The position numbers and the translations under genes were made by a program. Below the pieces are notes generated by a model. That model did not search any database, was not told the origin of the DNA, and saw only the letters and a program-made list of their open reading frames with translations. Below, piece by piece: positions 22,401 to 32,172 of a stretch of 64,000 nucleotides of DNA (positions are counted from its first letter, which is position 1; every line of letters begins with the position of its first letter). The stretch comes from Lumbricus rubellus (taxonomy: Eukaryota > Annelida > Clitellata > Crassiclitellata > Lumbricidae). The stretch lies in NCBI GenBank assembly GCA_945859605.1, contig OX243825.1, positions 1,624,326 through 1,688,325 of the forward strand, in the 5' to 3' direction.

Positions 22401-22528
22401 AAGAGAGAAGAATTCAAGTAATGGAATTAGCTCACGAGTCAGTATTTGGCGGACACTTGGGAGAAGAGAAGACACGAGAGAGAGAATCAAGTTGTCCTTT
22501 GTCTGGCCAAAGATGCGTCGAGACGTAG
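19451..22528 (+). CDS. gag: Gag plus protease of copy 1 (frame ends prematurely in integrase zinc finger)
   Basis: 1025 codons. Residues ~90-330 are an extreme Glu/Lys/Arg/Gln-rich coiled coil. Residues ~345-510 form the capsid, whose second half (REYRSRFADAKK, LLVADKLKECLP) resembles the SCAN fold derived from Gmr1-type capsids. A CCHC zinc knuckle (C-x2-C-x4-H-x4-C) lies at ~608-621 and an aspartic protease motif (LIDSGTEIP) at ~726-735. An acidic Glu/Asp/Ser-rich region follows (~850-950). The frame enters the first half of the integrase HHCC finger (HESVFGGH) and then, after an extra GA in a GA run, ends in ESSCPLSGQRCVET. In copy 2 that point reads straight through, so the ancestral element probably had one continuous Gag-Pol frame. 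Confidence 0.93.
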   Translation: MEKLTEQKQATIKKMASERIIKLLIEAGLDAEEVGQMSRESLMRNLAEVWAKKEEEEGAVGGAAEKPVEKPQPPMSIEALLQLMMMSRQEEKERRQEEKEKKERRRQEENEKEEQRRHEEKEKEERRRQKEKERKQEEKERKQEKKEKEEQRRQEEKELRQQEIDMQKQQFQMQLEQMRIDRDEAERRRMELMIEYEKARKSDEEIRKQQIEDKKAREEEKEKMRLQELERAEEIRQEELQAEKDSLEKAEREREEQMQLEQKKLAIKEAQLKEMASEKEERRKQLELLQQKIEQEELRRIEDQDRLKKRDEDDRKSREVSEQIRLRESETMVSKIKKIGDAMKHVLPTMPYDMMEVPLYFETVENAVNSFAVEKQYWVKLLLPLMTPRARTVLNRLSFENLDKYDAVKEHLLKEFKLTAREYRSRFADAKKTAEETYTMFTARLKNLLNYYVRSRRVGKDYEKLFDLLVADKLKECLPPGPLQFVLAKEGTECLEASNVADLADIHVNNRIGVMFQDKPKFEAWGNSSKPFKWNKDSKDTGSQAKSNDAKKDNYSGKQYWQDKKESTWDRQAYNRTPPLGRPTESNASYTPYNKWENNEQRSFIKKRCHNCHSDKHLIKHCQAPGAANLRKNFSRSAENLRVNQIQVMNAPDQFEEPDDRETEVKSVMKCTPQFTIQKEAIKTTPIAEICRETKSKEECQRIKKISLQHVNVEIRGTDGQPVQVEALIDSGTEIPVINEELLRGTTVEEIGRVHLQCVAGEPIPAKLVKIEVRMSGRNEGAATEDRTINIAPYLTLVCASIPADLCKENREKFLLHPEIIAELKEIPPVSVLQGELQANVTTRAQSRRAEVEGGEDETINESSQEDDMDSEDELSIQDDERTTSENNETEEEMAACERNDSEDSESDAELETSMRDLFTENSNDERQLEDAKKFEEQQRNDESLKSWWRIAEDKGSEFSVVNGLMYKKHQMLDQLVYQLVLPKERRIQVMELAHESVFGGHLGEEKTRERESSCPLSGQRCVET

Positions 22529-24981
22529 TGAAATTTTGTAAGTCCTGTGAGAAGTGTCAGCTGAAGGCACGAAGTTTGGTGATGGATCGAGTGCCGATTA
22601 CACCAATTCCAAGGGAAGATGTTCCATTCCGACGGATGACTATGGACGTGGTAGGCCCAATAGAACCGAAGTCAGCAGCTGGGCATAAGTATTGCTTGTG
22701 CATAGTGGATTCGTGTACAAGATGGCCGACAATCTTTTTGCTGAAGTCATTGACTGCTAAGGCTGTGTGCGAAGCTTTGATGAAGCTATTCATTGACGTG
22801 GGGGTGCCGTCTGTGATCACCAGCGACAGAGGCACGAATTTTACAGCCAGTCTTACAAGAGAATTTTTGAAATTGATGGGATGCTGTCCACGATTCGATT
22901 CACCAGGGCATCCAGAGGCAGCCGGATTAGTCGAGAGATGGAATCAGACGTTCAAGAAGATGGTACATCATGTCATTGTGGAAAATCCAAAACAGTGGCA
23001 TAAAATCATTCCGTTTACCGTATGGGCATTGAGAGAAGTTCCTAACGCAACGACAGGAGTGGCACCATATCTGCTGGTGTATGGAAAAATGCCAAGAGGA
23101 CCATTAACTATCTTAAAGGAAAGCTGGACCAAAGAAATAAATCTACCGCCAAACATTGGAGTACAACCAGCAAAGTACCTGAAGAACTTAAGAGCAGACA
23201 TGGAGAAAGCTTTGATATTTGCTGATAATTGTGCAGAGGAAAAGCAAAAACAATACGCCAGTCAATACAACAAGAGGGCCAAGGATAAAGAATTCGAACC
23301 AGGAGAAAACGTCATCGTCCTGTATCCAACGTCAACCAATAGATTGATCTCACGATGGCATGGTCCATGTACAGTGCTACAAAGAAGATCCAAGTATTCG
23401 TATCTGGTGGACATGAATGAAAACGGCCGACGAATCGTCCATGCCAACAAAATGAGGAAGTTCATCGCAAGAACATTATCGTGTGGTCTCATCGTGGAAG
23501 AGGACGATGAATTCGGATCAGTGGTAGAGCTACCATTGAAAGAAGACCATGCAGAGACGACACAGAAATCGCTGCAATTGGACTATGAACAGATCGGACA
23601 TCTTACGTGCGAGCAACAGAAACAGCTACTGGATGTACTGAACCGTTATGCAGACAGATTTTCGGACAAACCTGGATTATGTACATTGGTAGAACACGAA
23701 GTGGTGCTGAGACCGGACTTTCGAGAGAAGGAGTTCATGGCTTATCGAATACCGCTGATATACCGCGCAGAAGTTGACAAACAAATACAAGAGATGCTGA
23801 AAGCAAACATCATTCAACCGTCGTCGAGCAGAATGGCAAGTCCGCTGGTCATCGTCAAGAAGAAGGACGGATCCTTGAGACTCGCGTGCGACTACAGGTA
23901 CGTGAATTCATATACTGAAAATTGTCGATATCCCATGCCGATCGTCAACGATGTGCTGAGCAAAGTCGGGAAATCCAAGTTCATTTCCGTTTTGGACTGT
24001 CGCAGTGCTTACTGGACTTGTCCTGTGAAGAAATCCGACCAATGGAAAACCGCATTCGTTACCCATAATGGACTGTACGAATTTACACGTGTCCCTTTTG
24101 GCATGATTAACTCTGGACGGACTTTTGTAAAAGCAATAAACATGATTTTGCAACCGATTAATACATTTACTGAACCCTATGTTGATGACATTGCAGTACA
24201 TTCTGATGATTGGAACATTCATTTGAAACATTTAGAATTGTTTTTGAAACAAATAAGACTGCATAATGTAACCTTGAACTTGAAGAAATGTGTGTTTGGT
24301 AAGAGTGAGGTGAAATTCATCGGTCACCTCATAGGATCAGGGAAGAAGATGATGAATCCAGATAGGATTGACAGTTTGATTAATTTAAAAAACCCTGAAA
24401 CGAAGAAGCAAGTGAAGCAAGTGTTAGGATTTTTTGGTTTCTACAGACAATTTATTTGTAATTTTGCTGAAATTGCTAAACTATTAACGGATTTAACTAG
24501 CAAGCAGACACCTGAGAACATTGTTTGGACTGAGGACCACCAGAAGTCTTTTGATTCTCTTAAAGAAATTGTTTTATCAAATGTGATTTTATACATGTTC
24601 GAGGTTGGCAAACCATTTAATTTGTACTGTGATAGCAGTGATTTTGCTGTGGGGGCTGTGCTGTCACAAGTGGACGATGAGGGGATAGAACGTCCCGTTT
24701 CATTTATCAGTCAGAAGCTGACAGATACCCAGAGGAGATGGGCGACGATTGAGAAGGAAGCCTATGCAATCATATGGGCTTTAAACAAATTGAAAGAAAT
24801 TATTATTGGTTCCAAGATTAATGTGTTCACTGACCATAATCCTTTAGTTTATTTGACTGAGTCAATGTCGAAGTCTGCTAAGTTAGTCCGATGGTCTTTA
24901 TCATTGCAAAATTTTGACATTCTGTTGAACTATAAGAAGGGAAAGCTGAATGTAGTAGCGGACTGCTTATCGAGATTGTAG
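22492..24981 (+). CDS. pol: Integrase, then reverse transcriptase and RNase H, of copy 1
   Basis: 829 codons counted from 22492. There is no true start codon: this is the continuation of the gag frame after the 2-bp shift. Residues 16-19 supply the CxxC of the integrase finger. The integrase catalytic triad is D52, D112 and E148, with exactly 35 residues between the second and third. A GPF/Y-like module (WHGPCTVL) follows near ~290. RT comes next, with LDCRSAYW and the YVDD catalytic motif at ~563-566, then RNase H (YCDSSDFAVGAVLS, FTDHNPLVYL), ending CLSRL. All catalytic motifs look intact. It differs from copy 2 by about a dozen residues. Confidence 0.95.
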   Translation: MSFVWPKMRRDVVKFCKSCEKCQLKARSLVMDRVPITPIPREDVPFRRMTMDVVGPIEPKSAAGHKYCLCIVDSCTRWPTIFLLKSLTAKAVCEALMKLFIDVGVPSVITSDRGTNFTASLTREFLKLMGCCPRFDSPGHPEAAGLVERWNQTFKKMVHHVIVENPKQWHKIIPFTVWALREVPNATTGVAPYLLVYGKMPRGPLTILKESWTKEINLPPNIGVQPAKYLKNLRADMEKALIFADNCAEEKQKQYASQYNKRAKDKEFEPGENVIVLYPTSTNRLISRWHGPCTVLQRRSKYSYLVDMNENGRRIVHANKMRKFIARTLSCGLIVEEDDEFGSVVELPLKEDHAETTQKSLQLDYEQIGHLTCEQQKQLLDVLNRYADRFSDKPGLCTLVEHEVVLRPDFREKEFMAYRIPLIYRAEVDKQIQEMLKANIIQPSSSRMASPLVIVKKKDGSLRLACDYRYVNSYTENCRYPMPIVNDVLSKVGKSKFISVLDCRSAYWTCPVKKSDQWKTAFVTHNGLYEFTRVPFGMINSGRTFVKAINMILQPINTFTEPYVDDIAVHSDDWNIHLKHLELFLKQIRLHNVTLNLKKCVFGKSEVKFIGHLIGSGKKMMNPDRIDSLINLKNPETKKQVKQVLGFFGFYRQFICNFAEIAKLLTDLTSKQTPENIVWTEDHQKSFDSLKEIVLSNVILYMFEVGKPFNLYCDSSDFAVGAVLSQVDDEGIERPVSFISQKLTDTQRRWATIEKEAYAIIWALNKLKEIIIGSKINVFTDHNPLVYLTESMSKSAKLVRWSLSLQNFDILLNYKKGKLNVVADCLSRL

Positions 24982-25078
24982 TATAAGATATTTTGTGATT
25001 GCATTTAGTATAGGAATTGTTTGTATTTAGTTTAAGCATTATACGTTCGCTAATTTTTAAGATTAATTAGCTCTCTTC

Positions 25079-25095
25079 AAAAGAAAGGAAGGAGG
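25079..25095 (+). other. Polypurine tract
   Basis: AAGAAAGGAAGGAGG immediately before the 3' LTR, separated by TAA. It is the second-strand primer of LTR retrotransposons and is identical in copy 2. Confidence 0.85.
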
Positions 25096-25098
25096 TAA

Positions 25099-25608
25099 TG
25101 TAAGCTAATTTAATCAGTGCACGACGATTGTCGTACAGCGACGCAGGTAGGCCAACTGCAAATTGGCGCGCGGCGTCTGGACAGGTGATTGTCTGGACAG
25201 CGCGTGATGTCTAGACGAGCGTACGTTGAGTGTACAAGGAGGGAGTGGAAGTGAAGAAGGAGTGTTGTGTGTTGAGAGCCGTTGATATAGGCTGTAATAG
25301 TTGTTGTTGAGTTGCGATAGAGTAGACTGATGAAGGTAGTAGTCGTGTAGTTGTTATGATAACGCAAGTGTAGTCATTGTTGTGTTGTTGCTGATCGTTT
25401 TACTTTACATCGGATTTTGGAGTATAATAAGAAGACTTAAACACGTCGTCGTTGTTGGTTACAAAACAGTGAAAGTCTGTAGATTCTTTACCTAGCCATT
25501 TAGCTAAAGAAACAGTTATCTAGGGATAGGCCTATGCTACCACGAACTTAACGAAGAAGCTTCCGAAGAGACTGATAGGAGGAGGTGATCACAAGGAGGT
25601 TTATCACA
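25099..25608 (+). repeat. 3' LTR of copy 1
   Basis: 510 bp, about 99% identical to the 5' LTR. Differences I can see include GGGATTGG/GGGAGTGG, GAGATAG/GATATAG, GTATTAG/GTAATAG and CTAATGAA/CTAAAGAA. Confidence 0.95.
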
Positions 25609-25649
25609 ATTATTATTATTTATTAGGCCTACTATTATAATTATTATTA

Positions 25650-26360
25650 GAGCCCGAGGAAAAAGAACCTTCAGGTTAAAAACTGAACTAAAAACGGAAG
25701 TGTGTTCAAGCATTGGAGTAGCCTATTATAATAGGCCTACAGGTTGGTTCTCGTCCCAGGAATTTGGTGCAAATGTAGCCTACATTTATATGCGCTATTT
25801 GTAAGTTCCTGTATGCATAACATACCTACTTCCCACCTGTATACTATCCAGTGCAGTGGGTCCGGTCTGCGCGGACGAGGGATTACGGCACCGCATAGAA
25901 GTTACAACAGTCATTCATCGGATCATATAATAATAACGAAGTGGGAGTCCGATTCATCTTAATATCGATGATCCCAATTGCTACTCTCGGGACCCAGCCT
26001 AATGCAATAACGGATCGGATGCGCAGCGCCCAGCCCCACCCCACGGCCGTGTTGCCTTCGACCCCTTAATTCAGGGCAGCGTCCAAGCTCACGATTTTGA
26101 TCTATGCCTCATCGACGTCGATATGACGTCGCCAAACTAAGATTTGTGACGGCTCTTGTTATGCCGCGTCTTCGTTCCGCGCCCGGCCAATCAGATTATT
26201 CAATGCGACGGCGTTCTGGGCGATGTAAATAATTGAGCGATAATTCGGTATTTCAAAACGTTCGCATTCTGTATCGTAATTGACCCACGGGGACTTAGGA
26301 ATCTTTGGAGTGGGTCTAACCGGGTAATTTAGACCCACGACCGCTCTATACTGCGAGATA
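25650..26360. other. Intergenic DNA, CpG-rich block at 25970-26350
   Basis: No coding pattern. 25970-26350 is unique sequence with many CpGs and paired GACCCAC(G) words around 26283-26340. It resembles the other candidate regulatory blocks but lacks specific evidence. Confidence 0.25.
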
Positions 26361-28840
26361 AAACAATGAAATATGAATTAACTTGTGATGGGCGCGAGCG
26401 CAGAGATCTCAACGATAAATGGACGCCATGTTGTGCGTTTTTGGTTGGCACGAAAATCGGTCAATTCAGTTTTTGTAAGATCATTGACTGGCATTCTTGC
26501 TTTCTGCACATGAAAAAAGATTATTTCTAGTTTCTTTAAGGTTAATGTAATGTTATAAATATGGTGCCCAAGGCAAACTCATTTTAATATCCAATTACAG
26601 AAAGCCCAGGTGTTGAAGTTATATTGTAAACAGTGTGATCATAACAAAATCCTGCAATGTATAAATTTATGAAAGATGCTATGAATACATTATGTTAGTG
26701 TATGAATGTGTGGAGTGTGGACTATAATATAATTATATATTTCTCCGTGTATATTTTTGTGTGATAATAATTGTGTTCATGTGTAAATTTATACGTGATA
26801 TGTGTTGTAATCGTATGGTTAAAAACATATTATTGACATATTTTGCCTTACAGTGCGTTGCATCATGGATAATTCCCAGATTGACACATAATTAATTAGT
26901 AATCGTTAGAAATTGAACTCATGCATGAAAAGTCATCTTTTTATATCTAAACTAAAATTTTCTTTGCACAACATCTTAATCAACATTTAAGCATGTTATC
27001 AAACAATTAAAACATCTAACTACTGACAAAATATTCCAGAATTATGCCAAATCATTTGCATAATAACAGAGAACACATCAAAGAAAGTCATACACTTTTT
27101 TACCCTTCCATCTGCATTTTCTAACTTATTAACAAAGGTAATCACTAATCACCACCATAACATTTTAATTGCCAGGTAAGTTTACGTGTGCAAAGACACA
27201 TTGTTAAAATGCCATTAATCATATATATATATATATGTCAAGATATTGAATTAAGACAATAATTATGTTACTGGTTATATATACATAACGTGTATACATT
27301 ATAAAGACACATACTTCAATTATTTCAGCGAGAAAGGCAATCATGGCCAAAATATGACTTTCAGTCCCAGGTAGAATCGGTAGATATAAATTCAAAGACA
27401 ATCATATTGCTTAAATTAAAATAAGTTGGATAAATATATAATTCAATATATTTTGATATAATTTTTAACAATGGTTTAATATTTTAACATAATTCCATAT
27501 CTGCTTTGTTATATCATATGTATAATTATGTAATGATTACTAATTAGAAACAATGGACGATTTTACCCTTTTTGATCAAACCAATGATTAGGCAGATATC
27601 GTTGAATACATTTCATAATTTTATACGAATAGTTGAATTTTGTAAATAACTGACCAAAAATCAGGTAAAGCTAAAGTACAGATACAAAGCATTCAAAATT
27701 TACCCTTACATCACACGCTCTTTTCGGAAGCAAACATTACAGACTCGAATTTACCCTTTCAATCGCTAGATAGCGCAACAGTGCTAACTACAGTTCCGAC
27801 TTCTTTCGCCAGAGTGCAACACACTCAGGGCAGATTTCGTAACAAAAGGCACAACAGACCCCCATTGAGGGATGACGTTTGGCGAGACTATCTCTTTCAG
27901 AGTGGCACTATATAAATTTCCAAATTACAGGTACAACTGTAGGCCTGAGCCTAGTAGGCCCTTGTTGTTACACTCATGTTTTACAATGAGTTTCAGACCG
28001 AGCTTGAACGGTAAAATTTTAGGAAGTACACAATTGACATGCCTAAACACTAACAAGTATCAACAGTAGAAAGTACACTAACGGTATCAAACGTTTTAGA
28101 AAGAGTGCACGAGCACACACAAACACACACACAAAGTTCCCTCTAACGATAAACATACGAGAATACAAATCTTAAACAAAACGCTAACAAAGTTACCCTG
28201 TAAACGAGATTCGTAAAAATAGTTCAGTGTCAAAAGCACAGATCGCGAACAATGAAAAATTTACCCTTGAAAACAGTTCGGTTGAAATGTTACTCTGATG
28301 GGAAGTGGGAACAGAGTCACAAAATCAACCGTTCGCTGAACCAAGATGGCAACCTAGCCTAAGATGCTGGCTACTTAGCGGCTTCGACTAATGACAGACT
28401 CACAGTCTTAGGCTACAGAGCATCCGCTAGGCGATTAGGTGTCAGAGAATGGTTCCTCCACGATATCTATAATCTACAGACTGCGTTCTGACAAGTCAGC
28501 AATAAGATTTAGAGTTAATTATACATTTCGTCACTTCCGGTGAAAAAATACTGACTCAATTTTACTCCAGTGCCTTTCATACAAGGCGACATTACCGTAA
28601 TTAAAATTTCATGACAACGCCTTCAAATACATTGCTTGTATAGCGAATCGATATTGCAGACGATAAAAGACAGAAATCATACATTTAAAATTGCTACTTA
28701 CTAACTTGCTTACCTACTATAAGATGACTATAAGAAAAGTTCATAAAAGACGTTGCACGTTGTAATAATCAATATTATTGGAACATGCGGTGTGCCATAC
28801 GCACGCAACGCTGAGCGTGTGTCAAGGCACTTTTATACCG
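26360..28840. other. AT-rich intergenic DNA with recurrent TTTACCCTT
   Basis: No gene found. The nonamer TTTACCCTT occurs at 27099, 27562, 27699, 27750 and 28260. A short TATATATA run lies at ~27220. Otherwise unremarkable. Confidence 0.45.
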
Positions 28841-29640
28841 TGATAGCTTGGCAAAATAGAAAAAAATATTGTAAAATGCATAATTATTAAGTTCGATAAA
28901 ACCTGGATTCTTACGAAATGTGCTTCAAAAGACGTCACATGGTCACATGAAAAGATAAAATGGCCAAGGACCTTGGAAGATGAAAAACCCGTGCGAATAC
29001 GTTTGACTTGTTCGTTCACTCATTCGCGCATTCGGTGATTCCTTCCTTCATTCATTTATTCATTCATTCATACGTCCGTCCTACTATCCAGTTTGCCACT
29101 ATCTCCATCCGTCTATCCGTTTCAAAAGCGAAAAGTCCATAAAATCACGCTGAAAATAAATGGCAAATAGTAAACGGGGTAAAAAAAAGACCTGGACAAA
29201 TAATACTGGACGCATACAAATACACACGATGTCATACACGCTCACAGTCAACCATAAACAAACAAGTCCTACTTAGTTCGCACAGATCCAAAGTAGAAGA
29301 GAATAGCAAAACAGTGAACACGGACGATAAACATTAATAGCAGCAATAGACACAAAAAATTGAGATCGGTCAGCTGAAGCCATTTTAGGCCAAAAGTTTT
29401 GGCGAGAGACACGGCCTATAATAGTCCACAGAAATAGAAAGAATTTGAAAGTAAAAACCAAAAAGAAGACATAAAATTACAGACGGACAGGACAGACAGA
29501 TTTTTTAAAAAAACATTCAGACAGTGTGTATCACTCATTAAGTTCCCTGAACCACTTAAACCAAAAATGGCGCCCAGCTGACCCAACTCTCACTCATCAC
29601 CACCCTACCAAAGACCCATCCATACCCTCTCCATTCCCTT
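28841..29640 (-). other. Presumed 3' UTR/flank of PTK7
   Basis: Directly downstream of the PTK7 stop codon on the minus strand. A possible AATAAA signal (minus strand, ~29055-29061) lies within an ATTC-type repeat, so it is not strong evidence for the cleavage site. Confidence 0.3.
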
Positions 29641-30207
29641 CTACACCGAACTATCGACGAGAATCGCACTGACCATACTCGCCACACCCGTAAAATTCGG
29701 CCTCTCCGCCGGCACCATCTGAAAGCACCTACCAGCCACCTTCCATGCGTCCTCGGGACACCCCACCGGTCGGTCCAACCTGTTCTCTCCATCCGTGACA
29801 CTCATCAGCACCTCCTCGTCGGTCAGCCCCTCGAAGGGCAGGACCGCCCCGGCGAAGATCTCCCAAAGCAGCACCCCAAACGACCAGACATCGCCAGCCA
29901 CCGTCAGCTCCCTCTTCATCACTGCCTCTGGTGCCATCCAACGAAGGGGAACGAGCTCCTGGCGAAGGTGGAAGTACTCCCTGGAGAAAGGACCGTGGCA
30001 GAGACGAAGGCTTGAGATCTTGACGTCGTAGGAAGGGTAGACGAGGACGTTCCTGGCGGCCAGGTCCTTGTGAACGAAGCCGAGGTTGGAGAGGTGTTCC
30101 ATGCCTTCCGCCACCTGGAGTAACATCGAGAGACGTTGGACTGATGACAGACGAACTCCGTTTCCACCCTCGCGTTCCGCTGCCCTCAGAAACTGGTTCA
30201 AGTTACC
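29641..30207 (-). CDS. ptk7: PTK7 exon 16: C-terminal pseudokinase lobe and stop
   Basis: Acceptor TTGTAG|GGTAAC, phase 0. Encodes residues 934-1121 and a TAG stop. Visible landmarks are NLNQFLRA, GMEHLS, FVHKDLAARN (catalytic-loop Asp 981), then KIS-SLR-L where DFG should be (999-1001), PLRWMAPEAV, DVWSFGVLLWE, and the C-terminal Cys-x-PAERP segment. Loss of the DFG aspartate means the Mg-ATP-coordinating residue is missing, as in other PTK7 proteins. Most of the kinase domain is carried by this single exon. Confidence 0.97.
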   Translation of the reverse strand, partial: GNLNQFLRAAEREGGNGVRLSSVQRLSMLLQVAEGMEHLSNLGFVHKDLAARNVLVYPSYDVKISSLRLCHGPFSREYFHLRQELVPLRWMAPEAVMKRELTVAGDVWSFGVLLWEIFAGAVLPFEGLTDEEVLMSVTDGENRLDRPVGCPEDAWKVAGRCFQMVPAERPNFTGVASMVSAILVDSSV

Positions 30208-30611
30208 CTACAAGGGCAATGTCACATTCAGGCAACATGTCAAAGACTGCGCTTTATGAATCAATTAATCAATCAATCAATCAGTCAATCGATCGATCAA
30301 AAGATTATGCATAATTATATCAACAGACATAAATGTTATTGCATCCATATTTAGACAAAAGAGACCCTGAAGTAATAAATCTCACTGTAGGGACATCAAT
30401 TTGTTTCTAGTTGCACAGCAATTAACAATATTCTTAAGTAGTTAATTAATTAATTAAATCAAATGAAAAATTTCACTAAAAGTATTTCAAACATAGTAAA
30501 CTAAAGGTTGTAGCCTATCGCTTTTAGTTTGCTCATCTACGGTGTTTTATGGTAGGAAAACATTTAATGCATCGAAAAATAACCGGTAATAGGAACGAAT
30601 TTATTGCCTAC

Positions 30612-30859
30612 CCAATCCGAGTACTCGAACACGGCGAGTATCGGTTCGCAGTCAGTACAGATCCCAAGAAACTTGACGACGCGTGGATGGTTTGCCTTGG
30701 CATACATCTCGACCTCTGACCTGATTTCTTTCTGGGTCAGTTCATCCTTGCACGTGATCGACTTGACCATAGCCAGGGTGTCCTCTGTTGCGGTCCTATT
30801 GCCACCATTCGACACGTGAAAAGCCTTTGCCATCAGCACATCACCAAACTGACCTTTGC
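30612..30859 (-). CDS. ptk7: PTK7 exon 15: N-lobe of pseudokinase
   Basis: Acceptor ACTCAG|GCAAAGG (phase 1), donor GATTGG|GTAGGC (phase 0). Encodes GKGQFGDVLMAKAF (the first Gly is split with exon 14), then LAMVKSI with the conserved Lys 883, SEVEMYAKANHP and VFEYSDW. The Gly-rich loop matches the GxGxxG consensus, whereas vertebrate PTK7 has a degenerate loop here. Confidence 0.95.
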
Positions 30860-31129
30860 CTGAGTGAATATATCAACACGCAATCCGCAATCCATTATCC
30901 ATATCAGAGAAAAAATTAGACAAACACAGTAATGTTTCCAATTTTAAATTATAATGTATGATGTTTCATATTTCCATGTGCACTTTTTCCTTTGCAGATA
31001 TAGGCCTAATAGTAGGTCCCTTTGACAAATTTGCAATCATAAAATTAATTATACTGATTTGTATGTTATGAAAATGACGAAGATTAAGAAGCAAGAGCAA
31101 GAAAAAATGGAATAAATGGCAACAAGCAG

Positions 31130-31265
31130 GGTAAAAATTGCAAGGGTTTGAAGTTTCAACCCCACCCCCAAGTCTTTTTTAGAGCCCCATTTTAAAGTCT
31201 GTTTTCACACCCCGATTCCATGACGATCATAGTCCAACCCTCCCCAATTATTTTTCCACAACTCA
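31130..31265. repeat. Dispersed ~140-bp repeat, copy A
   Basis: Shares a collinear ~140-bp block with 54270-54412 (…AACCCCACCCC / GTAGAGCC / TCACGCCCCAATTCCA / GATCATAGT.CAACCC). It lies in intron 14 of PTK7. No terminal repeats recognised. Confidence 0.6.
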
Positions 31266-31389
31266 CACACTGGCAACAAGTATAAAACACTTTTAGAATC
31301 CATTCCAACACCCACCACAACACTTACGTCCCTCAGCAACCCGTCCAACCTTCCTTCCTTCCTTCATCCATGGCAATGAATGTTCTTAC

Positions 31390-31653
31390 CAAGCAATCCG
31401 ATGTTCTGGATCTGATTCCGATGGAGCGTGTTCCTATCGAAAGCAGACGAAGAGGTCCACAAAGATCCGGAGAAGGTCAGGCGACTGTTGGATGCGGCTG
31501 ATCCGGACTCAGACGTCCCACCACCTCCACCACCTCCACCTCCACCACCTCCACCACCACCAAGTCCAACTCCAAGGGAACGCTGGACAGATGGTTGGAA
31601 CTTAACGGTCGGATCAACGCCGCTCATCAGACCAGTCTGCTCCGAGGTCGTCT
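31390..31653 (-). CDS. ptk7: PTK7 exon 14: juxtamembrane region with poly-Gly
   Basis: Acceptor TTCCCAG|AGACG (phase 1), donor GCTTG|GTAAGA (phase 1). Encodes TTSEQTGLMSGVDP, a run of 15 glycines, a Ser-rich stretch, and LHRNQIQNIGLLG leading into the Gly loop. The glycine run is encoded by GGT/GGA triplets (31516-31560). Function unknown beyond being a flexible linker. Confidence 0.9.
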
Positions 31654-31714
31654 CTGGGAACAGAATACGTAGGAGTGCAACATCAACAGTTATTCAGTGA
31701 AAGTCTCTTTTAAA

Positions 31715-31975
31715 GGCACTATACTATGCTATGCTGTGTTGTACTATGCTATGCTATGCTGTACTGTACTACACCATACTATAGGCTACTATAATACTAT
31801 GCTATACTATGCTATGCCATGCTGTGCTGTAAGCTTACTGTAGGGCCTACTATACTATACTATAGGCTACTATAATATGATATGCTATGCTATACTATAC
31901 TATGCTACACTATACTATATACTATATACTATATACTACACTATACCATACCATACTGTACTATAATACTATACT
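31715..31975. repeat. TATGC/TATAC pentameric microsatellite
   Basis: Degenerate TACTATGCTATG units in PTK7 intron 13. Confidence 0.8.
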
Positions 31976-31982
31976 ACTTTTG

Positions 31983-32030
31983 AATTTATAAAGCGCCTCT
32001 CACAAAACAAGCTAATCAGAGGCGCTCCCC
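31983..32030 (-). repeat. Repeat-tail hairpin (GCGCCTCT…AGAGGCGC, TTTATA)
   Basis: A short stem-loop 'agcgcctctc…cagaggcgct' beside TTTATAAA, the same tail seen on LINE and SINE fragments elsewhere in the window. Probably a 5'-truncated retroposon. Confidence 0.5.
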
Positions 32031-32172
32031 TGTGAAGATCCCCCTGGAAAATGAAAAGTTTGAAGGAAGTTACACGCAGAAACGGTATACTGCTTCCAGA
32101 TATTATGATCTGTGTATAAATTAGAGTAGGGAGACCATTCTACAGCAATCAGATTGTAGTAGCGGACACTAC

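Larger units (their letters stand above)
18600..25608 (+). mobile_element. Gmr1-like Ty3/Gypsy LTR retrotransposon, copy 1 (nearly complete)
   Basis: The parts in order are: 5' LTR 18600-19109, primer-binding site ~19112, gag/protease 19451-22528, integrase then RT/RNase H 22492-24981, polypurine tract 25079-25095, 3' LTR 25099-25608. The LTRs are both 510 bp and differ at only about four positions that I can see, so the insertion is recent. Placing integrase before reverse transcriptase is characteristic of the Gmr1 group within Ty3/Gypsy. The insertion lies in an ATT repeat. If the LTR is taken to start at TAATG, both flanks read ATTAT, but simple-sequence context makes this uncertain. A 2-bp insertion splits the polyprotein frame (near 22476-22485). 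Confidence 0.95.
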
